From positions 1 to 30,231 of the forward strand of contig JADHWT010000003.1 of NCBI GenBank assembly GCA_016783345.1: 30,231 nt of DNA, given 5' to 3'. The notes beneath the pieces were generated by a model. That model searched no databases, had not been told where the DNA came from, and worked only from the letters and a program-made list of their open reading frames with translations. This document shows positions 21,931-29,830 of this stretch, piece by piece; positions within the stretch are counted from its first letter, which is position 1; the number at the start of each line of letters is the position of its first letter. The DNA comes from Candidatus Omnitrophota bacterium. Lineage in GTDB: Bacteria; NPL-UPA2; BS750m-G34. Made by a program: the position numbers and the translations under genes.

Positions 21931-23625
21931 ATGCCTAAGTTATTGATCAAAACAGGAAAGAAGAAGGGATCAGTTTACCAACTGCATAATCAGGAGGTAT
22001 CTATCGGCCGCGGCCCTTCCAATATGATAGCTTTGCCAGATCGCCGAGTCTCCAGAGAACATGCGCGCATAGTTCCTCATGATAAAGAATATATAATCGA
22101 GGATCGTGGCTCAATCAATAGAACCTTAGTCAACAACTCTCCTATTACCAAACAGATCCTTAAGCTTGGGGATGAGATCAAATTGGGAGGAACGATCTTG
22201 GCATTTTTATCCCTTGGCCCCCCGGAAGAGGTAGAGGTAAAAAAAGGGGCACACCAGGTAAAGGTGGTCTCTGGAGAGACAACCTCCAAGGGCCTTACTG
22301 TGGAGATGGTAGTAAAGTCTGAAGAGGTGGGGCCGTTAGAGGCAGAAGTAGTTAAACCCGATGTAAAGACACTGCAAAAGGCCTATCAGAGGTTGATGGT
22401 CCTGTATCGAATTAGTTACGGCTTAGGCTCACTTTTGGAAATGCCCAAGCTTTTAGACGGGATAATGGAATTGGTCCTGGAGATTATGGAGGCGGATCGA
22501 GGTTTTATCATGTTAGTAGATGAAGAGACAGGAGAGTTGATCCCCCAGGTTACCCGCAAAAGAAAAGGACTCGAAGAAGTTGAGGAGATTACCGTTTCAA
22601 GTACTATTACTAATCGTGTCGTTGAGACGGGGGAGTCGATTTTGACATCAGATGCCATGCGGGATGAGAGATTTAAAGAGGCGCAGTCAGTCGTCCTTCA
22701 CGGGATCCGCTCAGCGATGTGTGTTCCCATAAAGGCCAAAGAGAAGATACTAGGGATTATGTACGTTGACACAAAGGCCAAGGTCGTAGGTTTCGCCAAA
22801 GATGACTTAGAACTTTTAACTGCTATCTGTAGACAGGCAGGTGTAGTTGTTGAGAATGCCAAGCTCTTTTATGATTTAAAGAAAGCCAACCAGGAACTCA
22901 AAGAACAGCAGGATCAGTTAATTGAATCAGAGAAGTTAGCTGCTTTAGGCCAGTTGGCCGGCGGCGTAGCTCATGAGATAAACAATCCCTTGACCAGTAT
23001 TATCAGTTATGCCGAGCTTTCCTCCGAACGATTAGCCGCAGGGATGACGAGTCCGGAGGAACTTAAAAAATCTAGTGAATTTTTGAAGATAGTAAGGGAT
23101 AACGGATATCACTGTCAGAAGATAGCCAAGGACCTTCTTCAGTTCGCTCGTCGAAAAAAAGCCGAGATGGTTCCCGCCGACGTCAATAAGGTTATAGAGT
23201 CGACCTTGGTTATGGCCCGATATCATATGAAGAAAGTCTGGATAAAGATGGTAATGAATTTGAATCCTGATCTTCCCCAGATAACCGGTAATAGCGATCA
23301 ACTGCAGCAGGTATTTTTAAATATGATTATAAATGCCAGGGATGCTATGGGGAAAGGCGGGACATTGACTATTACTACCTCAAAGATTGAGGATAAATGG
23401 GTAGAGGTCAAATTCACAGATACCGGTTGTGGCATTCCTCTGGATTTGCTGGAAGAGATCTTTAAACCCCTATACACTACCAAGGGGGAAGGAAAGGGTA
23501 CGGGCCTGGGACTCTCTATAAGCCAGGAGATTATAGAGCGCCATAAGGGAACAATAGATGTGGAAAGTACTGTAGGTAAGGGGACTGCCTTTATTATTAG
23601 ATTGCCCTTGATCGCGGGAGATTGA
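21931..23625 (+). CDS. FHA-GAF histidine kinase
   Basis: A 564-residue soluble kinase. The FHA domain spans about 2-95, with GRGPSN, SREHARI and the loop SINRTLVNN, where canonical FHA has NGT (here NRT). A linker follows, then a GAF domain (about 155-315; EIMEADRGFIMLVDEE...CVPIKAKEKILGIMYVD), a coiled segment (KKANQELKEQQDQL), HisKA with GGVAHEINNP (His348) and a complete HATPase_c (NMIINARDAM, DTGCGIP, GKGTGLGLSI). The FHA domain should bind phospho-Thr, very likely on the adjacent Ser/Thr kinase or its targets. This protein would therefore join the two kinds of phosphorylation in one molecule. GAF may sense a small ligand or cyclic nucleotide. There is no receiver in the protein; the orphan receivers downstream are the natural acceptors. 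It starts 25 bases after the Ser/Thr kinase. Confidence 0.92.
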   Translation: MPKLLIKTGKKKGSVYQLHNQEVSIGRGPSNMIALPDRRVSREHARIVPHDKEYIIEDRGSINRTLVNNSPITKQILKLGDEIKLGGTILAFLSLGPPEEVEVKKGAHQVKVVSGETTSKGLTVEMVVKSEEVGPLEAEVVKPDVKTLQKAYQRLMVLYRISYGLGSLLEMPKLLDGIMELVLEIMEADRGFIMLVDEETGELIPQVTRKRKGLEEVEEITVSSTITNRVVETGESILTSDAMRDERFKEAQSVVLHGIRSAMCVPIKAKEKILGIMYVDTKAKVVGFAKDDLELLTAICRQAGVVVENAKLFYDLKKANQELKEQQDQLIESEKLAALGQLAGGVAHEINNPLTSIISYAELSSERLAAGMTSPEELKKSSEFLKIVRDNGYHCQKIAKDLLQFARRKKAEMVPADVNKVIESTLVMARYHMKKVWIKMVMNLNPDLPQITGNSDQLQQVFLNMIINARDAMGKGGTLTITTSKIEDKWVEVKFTDTGCGIPLDLLEEIFKPLYTTKGEGKGTGLGLSISQEIIERHKGTIDVESTVGKGTAFIIRLPLIAGD

Positions 23626-23629
23626 GAAG

Positions 23630-24772
23630 ATGGATACTAAGAGTTATTGGGAGAAGATAGACCAGAAAATGGATAAGGTCAGGTTCTTAGATAGACTCCA
23701 TCCATTAGAAAGGCTATTTGAAGAGAAGGTAAAGATTGGCCTCGACATAGGCACTTATTCGATCAAGATGGTTCAATTAAAAGATACCCCCAAAGGACCA
23801 ACTCTTGTTAAGCTGGGTTATAAAGAAATACCTAAAACCTTATCAGAATCTAAAGCCTCCGGAACCGAACAAGATTCTATCGCTTCGGTCCTGCGCGAAC
23901 TCTGGCAAGAACAGAAGATAAAGGGAAGGAGGGTAAGGCTGGCAGTTTCTGATTCCTCTATCTACTCAAGAGATATAAGTATTCCTCGGGTGACTGAAGA
24001 GGAGCTGGTCAAGGCCATTAAATGGCAAGCAGAAAAATATATCCCCTTTTCTATAGATGATGCTATTGTTGATTTTCAAACTTTAAGGTCAGATTCCAAA
24101 AAAGGTTCAGACCAAATGGAGATAATCGTAGTGGCAGCTAAAAAAGAGACCGTCAATAAGTATCTAACCGTCCTAAAAGAGGCCAAACTCATTCCCACTA
24201 ATTTAGATGTATGCCCCTTTGCAGTGGTAAAGTCATTCTTGAAGAACTATCCCGTTAACAAGGAGGAGATGGTAGCCGTTATTGATATAGGGGCTAAGGT
24301 CACCTCTGTTATCATAGCCAAAAGAGGCTCCTTACAATTTGTTAGAAATATAGAACTAGCAGGAAGTAATTTTACTCAAGTTCTTGCCCAAGGCCTAAAC
24401 GTGGAAAAAATAGAAGCAGAGAAGATAAAGAAAAGGTCCAGTCTCTACCCTTTAGAAATGGATGAAAAAAAGGAAGGGCCAAACATCTTTCCTATAATCG
24501 AGCCCTTGCTGGTAGAGTTAGCACAGGAGATAAATCGCTCCTTTGCTTATTGTGAGACAGAGCAACTCACTCAAAGAATAAATAAAGTAATCCTTTATGG
24601 AGGAGGTGCACGGCTTAAAGGGCTGGATAAGTTCTTGAAAGAGAAGCTGAGAGTGCCGGTTGAGATAGGAAATCCTTTTAAGGATATAGCCATTGATCGA
24701 ATCGAAGTTGATACTCCAATTTTAGATGAGGTATCTTCCAGCCTAATGGCTGCCTTGGGTGCAGCCCTGTGA
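23630..24772 (+). CDS. pilM: Type IV pilus assembly protein PilM
   Basis: A 380-residue cytoplasmic actin-like ATP-binding protein. Signs: GLDIGTYSIKMVQL at 37-50 (phosphate 1), a long SHS2-type insert, AVIDIGAKVTSVIIAK near residues 220-235 (phosphate 2), and LYGGGARLKGLDKFLKE near 323-339 (adenosine motif). PilM binds the cytoplasmic tail of PilN and links the alignment complex PilN/PilO to the assembly ATPase. It begins four bases after the FHA kinase stop and is followed by pilN, pilO and a pilP-like gene, the standard order. A 30-residue leader before the actin fold (WEKIDQKMDKVRFLDRLHP) is slightly longer than usual. No key residue appears lost. Confidence 0.93.
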   Translation: MDTKSYWEKIDQKMDKVRFLDRLHPLERLFEEKVKIGLDIGTYSIKMVQLKDTPKGPTLVKLGYKEIPKTLSESKASGTEQDSIASVLRELWQEQKIKGRRVRLAVSDSSIYSRDISIPRVTEEELVKAIKWQAEKYIPFSIDDAIVDFQTLRSDSKKGSDQMEIIVVAAKKETVNKYLTVLKEAKLIPTNLDVCPFAVVKSFLKNYPVNKEEMVAVIDIGAKVTSVIIAKRGSLQFVRNIELAGSNFTQVLAQGLNVEKIEAEKIKKRSSLYPLEMDEKKEGPNIFPIIEPLLVELAQEINRSFAYCETEQLTQRINKVILYGGGARLKGLDKFLKEKLRVPVEIGNPFKDIAIDRIEVDTPILDEVSSSLMAALGAAL

Positions 24773-24791
24773 GATGATTTACGATACATGA
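24773..24791. repeat. Operon-junction repeat, copy 4
   Basis: GATGATTTACGATACATGA begins directly after the pilM stop (TGA 24770-24772). A weaker echo (TCATAAATGATAACACAG) lies in the pilN-pilO gap at about 25365-25382. Confidence 0.6.
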
Positions 24792-24803
24792 TAAAAGGAA
24801 TCC

Positions 24804-25352
24804 ATGATGAGACAGATTAATTTGCTGCCTGAGAAGGTACATAGGGCAGAAGAGAGAAGGTCCATAAGAAAGTCCCTCATAACCGCTGTGAGCTTGACCT
24901 CTTTGGTAGTATTATCAATACATCTTTTATCAGCAGGCAGAGTTGAAAGGTTAGAAAAAATAGCAAGACAGCTCACCTCTATAAAAGTACCCCCGGAGAT
25001 CAGCCAGCTGCGGGGGAAAATAGCTCGATTAAAAGTAGAGAGGCAAACATTCATAGATAGAAATAGAGTACTTCTGGATATATTATCTAAAGACCTTCCA
25101 TATCCCTATATTTTGAAGACTATAGGCAATGTCACTTCGGATATGGTTTGGCTGACAGGGTTTTCTATAGATAGCCGGAAGGGGACCTGTCAGATCGATG
25201 GCCAGTCCTTTAATACCAGCTTAGTGAGCGAATTTATGCTTGAATTAAAAAAGTTACCCTATTTTGAGAGTGTAGACCTGACCTCCATGGAAAGGAGAAC
25301 TGAGCTGCAGGAGAAAGGGGTAGATTTCAAGATTACCTGTAAGTTTAAGTGA
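24804..25352 (+). CDS. pilN: Type IV pilus alignment-complex protein PilN
   Basis: A 182-residue bitopic membrane protein. The N-terminal RQINLLPEKV (3-12) is the conserved INLLP motif by which PilN tails dock on PilM. One membrane segment follows (about 29-46), a coiled coil (VERLEKIARQL...ISQLRGKIARLKVERQ) and a small ferredoxin-like periplasmic domain (WLTGFSIDSRKGTCQIDGQS...FESVDLTSMERR). It forms heterodimers with PilO in the periplasm. ATG 24804 follows AAAGGA (24794-24799); a second ATG is the next codon. Length is normal. Confidence 0.9.
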   Translation: MMRQINLLPEKVHRAEERRSIRKSLITAVSLTSLVVLSIHLLSAGRVERLEKIARQLTSIKVPPEISQLRGKIARLKVERQTFIDRNRVLLDILSKDLPYPYILKTIGNVTSDMVWLTGFSIDSRKGTCQIDGQSFNTSLVSEFMLELKKLPYFESVDLTSMERRTELQEKGVDFKITCKFK

Positions 25353-25408
25353 TGCCCTGAATAGGTCATAAATGATAACACAGATTTTAAAAACAGGAAG
25401 AAACGGCT

Positions 25409-25978
25409 ATGAAATCGGGCTTAAGAAGAATAATTAGATTGGAATGTCTAGGATTTTCCTTGATTCTTATTCTCTTTCTTATATTTGACTTTTATCCTAA
25501 CTTGAGAGCGGCAGACCAATTGAAGGAGAAGATAAGGTTGGCCATGAAGGCCTCTAATGCCGTCTCACAACCGGAAAGGGAAAGACAGAAGAAAGAACTT
25601 GAGGAAGAATTAAGCCAAGACAAAGAAAATTTACAGCTTATACAACAGGCCATTGCCAAGGTTCAAAGTGAGGTTGTGCAAGAGAAAGATCTACCTTTTG
25701 CAACCAGGGAGATAGTTGATATAGCCGCCTCGTCCCAGATCGAGCTGGCCTCGGTCAAACCTTTATCTATGCAGGTAAAAGACGAGTATGAACTCCTGCC
25801 GATAGAGATACGATTCCAATGCGGATTTACTGACCTAATCAAGTTTTTGTCTAAAGTGGAGGCCTCTTCCACATTAGTGGCTGTTCAGAATCTGTCTATA
25901 AACAGGGATGAAGTCCTCTTCCCAAAATTAGATATACGTTTGACCGTTTGTGCCCTATTTTCTTCTGAGCAGAGGTAA
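25409..25978 (+). CDS. pilO: Type IV pilus alignment-complex protein PilO
   Basis: A 189-residue bitopic protein. It has a short basic cytoplasmic end, one membrane segment (about 10-30; LECLGFSLILILFLIFDFY), a long coiled coil (about 35-90, with QPERERQKKELEEELSQDKENLQLI) and a ferredoxin-like domain whose end FLSKVEASSTLVAVQNLSINRDE is typical of PilO. It pairs with PilN and contacts PilP and the secretin in known systems. A CAGGAAG ribosome binding site precedes it. The 56-base gap to pilN is one of the longest in the operon and contains a faint junction repeat. Assignment rests on position and fold pattern because PilO sequences diverge fast. Confidence 0.85.
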   Translation: MKSGLRRIIRLECLGFSLILILFLIFDFYPNLRAADQLKEKIRLAMKASNAVSQPERERQKKELEEELSQDKENLQLIQQAIAKVQSEVVQEKDLPFATREIVDIAASSQIELASVKPLSMQVKDEYELLPIEIRFQCGFTDLIKFLSKVEASSTLVAVQNLSINRDEVLFPKLDIRLTVCALFSSEQR

Positions 25979-25985
25979 ATATACT

Positions 25986-26465
25986 ATGAAGAAGAGAGAG
26001 AAGATAATCGGAATCATCATGTTAGCAGCAATCGTAATCTGGGGTATTATGTACTTGCCAAAGCCCCATAGAGAAAAAGTCGAGGCTATAAAATCAATCG
26101 AAAGACCAGCCAGAAAGCCAATTAGAGTTTCTGGGCCAAAGATGAGTGGTTTTGAGCCTTCAGAACAGTTTGACTTACAAAGACTGATTGAGCAGACGAA
26201 GTTAAGAGCTAAAAGAATAGAAATATTGTCAATAAGAGACCCTTTTGAGAAACTTGAACCAAAAATGTCCAAATTGGGTTTTTCAGATTTAGTCCTCTCT
26301 GGGATAATCTGGGATAAGGAAGCGCCCCTTGCTATAATAAACGATCATATTTTAAAAGAAGGAGATACTATATCAGACTTTGAGATAGAAGAGATCAGGG
26401 AGGACGAGGTGGTATTGGTTAAAGGGATGGAAAGATATGTACTTAAAGCTTTCACTGAAAAGTAG
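25986..26465 (+). CDS. PilP/GspC-like periplasmic connector
   Basis: A 159-residue protein anchored by one N-terminal membrane segment (about 7-24; IIGIIMLAAIVIWGIMYLP) and no lipobox. The C-terminal third (about 92-155; SIRDPFEKLEPK...GFSDLVLSGIIWDKEAPLAIINDHILKEGDTI...IREDEVVLVKG) has the beta-rich homology-region pattern shared by PilP and GspC, which join the inner-membrane complex to the secretin. Anchoring by a helix is GspC-like; position after pilO is PilP-like. ATG 25986 is preferred: AGAGGT (25971-25976) is well spaced, while a frame start at 25950 would overlap pilO. The secretin it should contact is not encoded next door: the operon turns to response regulators at this point. Confidence 0.75.
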   Translation: MKKREKIIGIIMLAAIVIWGIMYLPKPHREKVEAIKSIERPARKPIRVSGPKMSGFEPSEQFDLQRLIEQTKLRAKRIEILSIRDPFEKLEPKMSKLGFSDLVLSGIIWDKEAPLAIINDHILKEGDTISDFEIEEIREDEVVLVKGMERYVLKAFTEK

Positions 26466-26490
26466 ACAGAGTGAAAAGGAGGCCTAAAGA

Positions 26491-26874
26491 ATGACTCAGA
26501 AAAAAATACTTATTATCGATGATGATCCCAATATAGTACAGGTGATAAAGGATAGGATGGAATTTCATGGTTATCGAGTGATTGGTGCCTATAATGGACC
26601 CCAGGGTTTAAAAAAGGCCGAGGATGAGGAACCTGACATAATACTTTTAGATATCATTATGCCTGAGATGCATGGTTTTGAGGTCTGTAAGAAACTAAAG
26701 GAGAACCCTAAGACCAAAAAGATCCCTATTATTATGATCACAGGTTGTGGCATAGAAGACATAGCGAGAGATGAACCCGATGTTAAGGCAGAGGCCTATA
26801 TTGCTAAGCCTTTTGAGTCAAAGGCAGTAGTTAATATCATCCGGATAATCATACAGAAATATTCAAAAAAATGA
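26491..26874 (+). CDS. Stand-alone receiver-domain response regulator (1)
   Basis: A 127-residue CheY-like receiver with nothing after it. Acidic pocket Asp10-12, phospho-acceptor Asp54 (LLDIIMPEMHG), Thr84 (MITG) and Lys106 (AKPF) are all present, so it should be phosphorylatable. AAAGGAGG lies upstream of the ATG. With no output domain it must act by binding a partner or pass phosphate on, as CheY, Spo0F or the pilus regulators PilG/PilH do. It directly follows the PilP-like gene. Likely donors are the histidine kinases at 16120, 21931 and 28123; which one cannot be read from sequence. Asp-Asp-Asp at 10-12 and the GCGIEDIARDEPDVKAE loop before the Lys are its distinguishing features. Confidence 0.9.
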   Translation: MTQKKILIIDDDPNIVQVIKDRMEFHGYRVIGAYNGPQGLKKAEDEEPDIILLDIIMPEMHGFEVCKKLKENPKTKKIPIIMITGCGIEDIARDEPDVKAEAYIAKPFESKAVVNIIRIIIQKYSKK

Positions 26875-26902
26875 AAGATCCCAGGATCGGAGGAGAGAGA
26901 GT

Positions 26903-27460
26903 ATGTCTACTAAGAGAGAGATAGGCCCCAAAGTCAGGATGAATATCTTAGCGGTAGATGATGAAGAGAATGTGCGAAACCTGTATGCTACTGTTTTGGG
27001 CGAAGAAGGCTATAGGGTAGTTACTGCTTCAAGCGGAGCCGAGGCTATTGAAAAAGTAAAGAAAGAAGAGCTCGACCTGATTATCCTTGATCTCAAGATG
27101 CCTGATATGCATGGCACTGAGGTCTTAAGAGAGATAAGGGAGGTAATCGACGGGATATCGGTGATCATAGTCACTGCCTACCCTTCCTTAGAATCATCCA
27201 TAGAGGCTATAAAAGTGGGTGTCTATGACTACATAATAAAGCCATTCTCCCCCAAGCAGTTAAGATTGGTGGCTAAAAGAGTTGCGGAGAAAATAGGGTT
27301 AGTCAGAGAGAAGGAGCGCTTACTCAAAAAATTAGAGGAAAAGAACAAAAGATTGGAAGAAAACGTTGATGAGTTAGAGAATATAGCTAATGTAGCCATG
27401 ATTCGAGAAAAGGATCTCAAGAATAAAATAAAGGAGTTAGAGGCCGAATTAAAAAAGTAA
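26903..27460 (+). CDS. Receiver-domain protein with C-terminal coiled coil (2)
   Basis: A 185-residue protein. The receiver (about 12-125) has Asp19-Asp20, acceptor Asp63 (ILDLKMPDMHG), Thr91 (VTAYPS) and Lys113 (IIKPFS). The rest (about 126-185) is a charged coiled coil (LLKKLEEKNKRLEENVDELENI) ending in KNKIKELEAELKK. No DNA-binding or enzymatic domain is present. A receiver with a coiled coil recalls localisation regulators such as FrzS or the SgmX/PilG partners at pilus poles, so binding to the machine or to another receiver is a reasonable guess. The next gene is a clear tandem duplicate. The ATG is preceded by GGAGGAGAGAG. A second in-frame ATG at 26939 would remove 12 residues ahead of the domain. 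Confidence 0.9.
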   Translation: MSTKREIGPKVRMNILAVDDEENVRNLYATVLGEEGYRVVTASSGAEAIEKVKKEELDLIILDLKMPDMHGTEVLREIREVIDGISVIIVTAYPSLESSIEAIKVGVYDYIIKPFSPKQLRLVAKRVAEKIGLVREKERLLKKLEEKNKRLEENVDELENIANVAMIREKDLKNKIKELEAELKK

Positions 27461-27508
27461 GTAGAGGAGGTTTAAACCTAGTCTACTTTTATACCGGCGC
27501 CAAGCGCC
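27459..27508 (+). promoter_or_regulatory. Two hairpins in the gap between the duplicated receivers
   Basis: AAGTAGA 27459-27465 pairs with TCTACTT 27482-27488 around the 12-base palindrome AGGTTTAAACCT (27468-27479), and four T follow: the shape of a weak intrinsic terminator. GGCGC 27496-27500 then pairs with GCGCC 27504-27508, just before the AGGAG of the next gene. They could lower or separate expression of the downstream four genes. Confidence 0.5.
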
Positions 27509-27521
27509 AAGGAGAAGGAAG

Positions 27522-28091
27522 ATGTGTGCTAAAATGACGGTTCCGGAAGCCGCGGTAAATATCTTAGTGGTAGATGATGAAGAGAATGTGCGAGACCTGT
27601 ATGTTGCTGTTTTGAACAAAGAAGGCAACAGGGTAGTTACTGCTTCAAATGGAATCGAGGCCGTTGAAAGAATAAAGAAAGAAAAGCTTGACCTGATTAT
27701 TCTTGATCTCAAGATGCCTGGCATGCATGGCACCGAGGTCTTAGAGCAGATAGAGGATATGATCAATGGAACATTAGTAATCATAGCCACCGCCTATCCC
27801 TCTTTAGAATCATCCCTAGAGGCTATAAAAATGGGTGTCTACGACTACATAGTAAAACCTTTCTCCCCAAAAGACTTGAGGGCAGTAGTCCAAAGGGCGA
27901 CGGAGAAGATAAGGCTGGTCAAGGAAAATAAGCAATTATTAGAGGAGTTAGGACAGAAAAACAAAGAGCTAAGAGAAAAGATTAGCCAGTTGGAGAAGTT
28001 CACAAAGGCAGCAGTTAACCGAGAAGAGAAAATGGTGGAATTAAAAGAAAGGATCAAAGAATTAGAAGAGAAGCTGAAGGCCAAAGGATAG
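27522..28091 (+). CDS. Receiver-domain protein with C-terminal coiled coil (3), tandem paralogue of (2)
   Basis: A 189-residue protein with the same plan as its neighbour: receiver (about 12-124) with Asp18-Asp19, acceptor Asp62 (ILDLKMPGMHG), Thr90 (ATAYPS) and Lys112 (IVKPFS), then a coiled coil (about 125-189; LLEELGQKNKELREKISQLEKF). The receiver halves are similar over their whole length even at DNA level (for example the shared run GTAGATGATGAAGAGAATG), while the coiled coils have diverged more. This is the mark of a duplication followed by change in the partner-binding part. The start follows AGGAGAAGGAAG. Both copies keep all phosphorylation residues. Partners and output are unknown. 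Confidence 0.9.
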   Translation: MCAKMTVPEAAVNILVVDDEENVRDLYVAVLNKEGNRVVTASNGIEAVERIKKEKLDLIILDLKMPGMHGTEVLEQIEDMINGTLVIIATAYPSLESSLEAIKMGVYDYIVKPFSPKDLRAVVQRATEKIRLVKENKQLLEELGQKNKELREKISQLEKFTKAAVNREEKMVELKERIKELEEKLKAKG

Positions 28092-28122
28092 TTAGGGGTT
28101 AGATAGAAAGAGGGATTTTAAC

Positions 28123-29439
28123 ATGGAGAAGAACCTGAATAAGAAGGAGAAAGGGGCCGAAGCCCTGGTAAGCCAAAAGGCCCTGTTTAACTTATTAGGG
28201 GATATAACCGAAGCCATGGATGGACTGGCAAAGACCAAGGAATACGTCGATAATATAATCAAATCCATGATAGATACCCTCATTGTAATCGACCCTGACA
28301 CCATTATAAAAACGGTTAACAAGGCCACCTGCGAGCTTTTAGGATACAAAGAAGAAGAACTCATCGGCAAGCCGGTTGCTATTATCTTTGCAGAAGTTAC
28401 ACCCTTTAAAGGAGCCAGGATGAAGAAATTGATAGAGGAAAACTCTATCAAGGATCATGGGGTGGCCTATAAGACTAAATCAGGGGAGGAGATTCCTGTC
28501 AGCTTTTCTGGCTCAGTAATGAGGGATAAACATGGGGATTTAGTAGGTATAGTTGGTATCGCCAGGGACATGCGCGAAATCAAGCGCCTTATGCAAAAAG
28601 AGAAAGAACTTGCCGCTCAAGCTGCAGCAGCAGAAGCTGATCGCATAAAAGCTAGAGAATTGGAGATAGCTTACAAGAAACTTCAAGAGACACAAGATAT
28701 GTTAATCCAAGCGGAAAAACTGAGTGCTGCGGGTCAGCTAGCAGGTGGTGTAGCACATGAGGTAAAAAATCCTTTGTCAATAATAATCCAAGGGGTTAGC
28801 TATCTGGAAAAGAAATTACCCCCTAAGGAAAGGGATAGTATTGAGATTTTAGGTATGATTAGAGAAGGTGTAGACAGAGCCGATAGGATTATAGGCTTAC
28901 TCCTTGATTTTTCTAAAGAAACAAAGTTAGATCTGCGGCCGGAAGATGTAAACTCTATCCTGGAAAATTCTTTAACTCTGGTAAAGGCCAAGTTTGAATT
29001 GAAGAATATTGATGTCAAGAGAGATATAAAAAAAGATATACCGAAAGTCCTGGCAGACAAACGGAGGATCGAACAGGTGTTTGTTAATATATTATTAAAC
29101 GCAATTCAGGCTATGTCCGAAGAAGGGAAAATTATTATCCGTAGTTATGTTAAAGAGTTGAAAGAAGCGACAAATGGCTTAGGCCGAAGAGGAGAAGACC
29201 ATTTTCAAATTGGAGAAAAAACTGTAATAGTAGAAATCGAGGATACCGGCGCCGGAATCTCTAAGGAAAATCTAAAGAAAATCTTTGATCCCTTTTTTAC
29301 CACAAAAGACTCAAGCGGAGGAACCGGCCTGGGATTATCAGTAAGCCTAAATATAATTAAGATGCACAAGGCTCTCATAGATATAAAAAGCCAAATTGGT
29401 AAAGGAACCAAAGCAATTATTACTTTAAAGGTAGCATAG
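28123..29439 (+). CDS. Soluble PAS-domain histidine kinase
   Basis: A 438-residue cytoplasmic kinase without membrane segments. A PAS domain (about 40-155; IDTLIVIDPDTIIKTVNKATCELLGYKEEELIGKP and VGIVGIARDM) leads into an Ala/Glu-rich coiled linker. HisKA with GGVAHEVKNP (His212) and a complete HATPase_c follow (NILLNAIQAM, DTGAGIS, GTGLGLSV). It has a short extra loop in the catalytic domain (ELKEATNGLGRRGEDHFQIGE). The gene is followed after ten bases by a receiver gene, a classic cognate pair, so kinase and receiver (4) probably work together. No heme- or flavin-binding signature is obvious in PAS. GAGGG precedes the start at a distance; the ribosome binding site is moderate. Confidence 0.92.
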   Translation: MEKNLNKKEKGAEALVSQKALFNLLGDITEAMDGLAKTKEYVDNIIKSMIDTLIVIDPDTIIKTVNKATCELLGYKEEELIGKPVAIIFAEVTPFKGARMKKLIEENSIKDHGVAYKTKSGEEIPVSFSGSVMRDKHGDLVGIVGIARDMREIKRLMQKEKELAAQAAAAEADRIKARELEIAYKKLQETQDMLIQAEKLSAAGQLAGGVAHEVKNPLSIIIQGVSYLEKKLPPKERDSIEILGMIREGVDRADRIIGLLLDFSKETKLDLRPEDVNSILENSLTLVKAKFELKNIDVKRDIKKDIPKVLADKRRIEQVFVNILLNAIQAMSEEGKIIIRSYVKELKEATNGLGRRGEDHFQIGEKTVIVEIEDTGAGISKENLKKIFDPFFTTKDSSGGTGLGLSVSLNIIKMHKALIDIKSQIGKGTKAIITLKVA

Positions 29440-29449
29440 GAGGTATGAC

Positions 29450-29830
29450 ATGGGTTTAACAAGAATATTAATTATTGATGATGAAGAGAATTTTTGCAAA
29501 CTGGTTAAAATGAATCTAGAGCTACTGGGCGATCTCAGTGTAACTATAGCTACAAATGGTAAAATGGGTATTAAGTTAGCTAAAAAAACAAAACCGGATT
29601 TGATTCTCTTAGATATGCTTATGCCTGGCATGAAAGGTCTTGAGGTCTTAGAGAGACTAAAAAAAGATGAAAACACCATGGCTATACCCGTAGTTATGCT
29701 TTCCGCCATAGGAGATGAACCGTCCAAAACCAGGGCTATGGAGTTATATGACGAGGAATATATTACAAAGCCAATAGATGGGCCGCAATTAAAAGCTAAA
29801 ATTGAAGAAGTTTTGAGAAGATTTAAGTAA
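29450..29830 (+). CDS. Stand-alone receiver-domain response regulator (4)
   Basis: A 126-residue CheY-like receiver. Asp10-Asp11, acceptor Asp55 (LLDMLMPGMKG), Ser85 in place of the usual Thr (MLSAIG) and Lys107 (ITKPID) are present. There is no output domain. It begins ten bases after the PAS kinase gene (AGGAGG at 29438-29443), so it is the likely partner of that kinase. It ends the operon: its TAA is joined directly to a 52-base perfect palindrome. Like the other three receivers it should act through protein contact or in a phosphorelay. Confidence 0.92.
   Translation: MGLTRILIIDDEENFCKLVKMNLELLGDLSVTIATNGKMGIKLAKKTKPDLILLDMLMPGMKGLEVLERLKKDENTMAIPVVMLSAIGDEPSKTRAMELYDEEYITKPIDGPQLKAKIEEVLRRFK

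Noticed and set aside
15436..24791. Junction repeats considered as a CRISPR or tandem array
   Set aside because: The copies are kilobases apart at gene boundaries, with genes rather than spacers between them.
26491..29830. Hidden output domains in the four response regulators
   Set aside because: Two proteins end right after the receiver and two continue only as coiled coil. No helix-turn-helix, GGDEF, EAL or HD pattern is visible.
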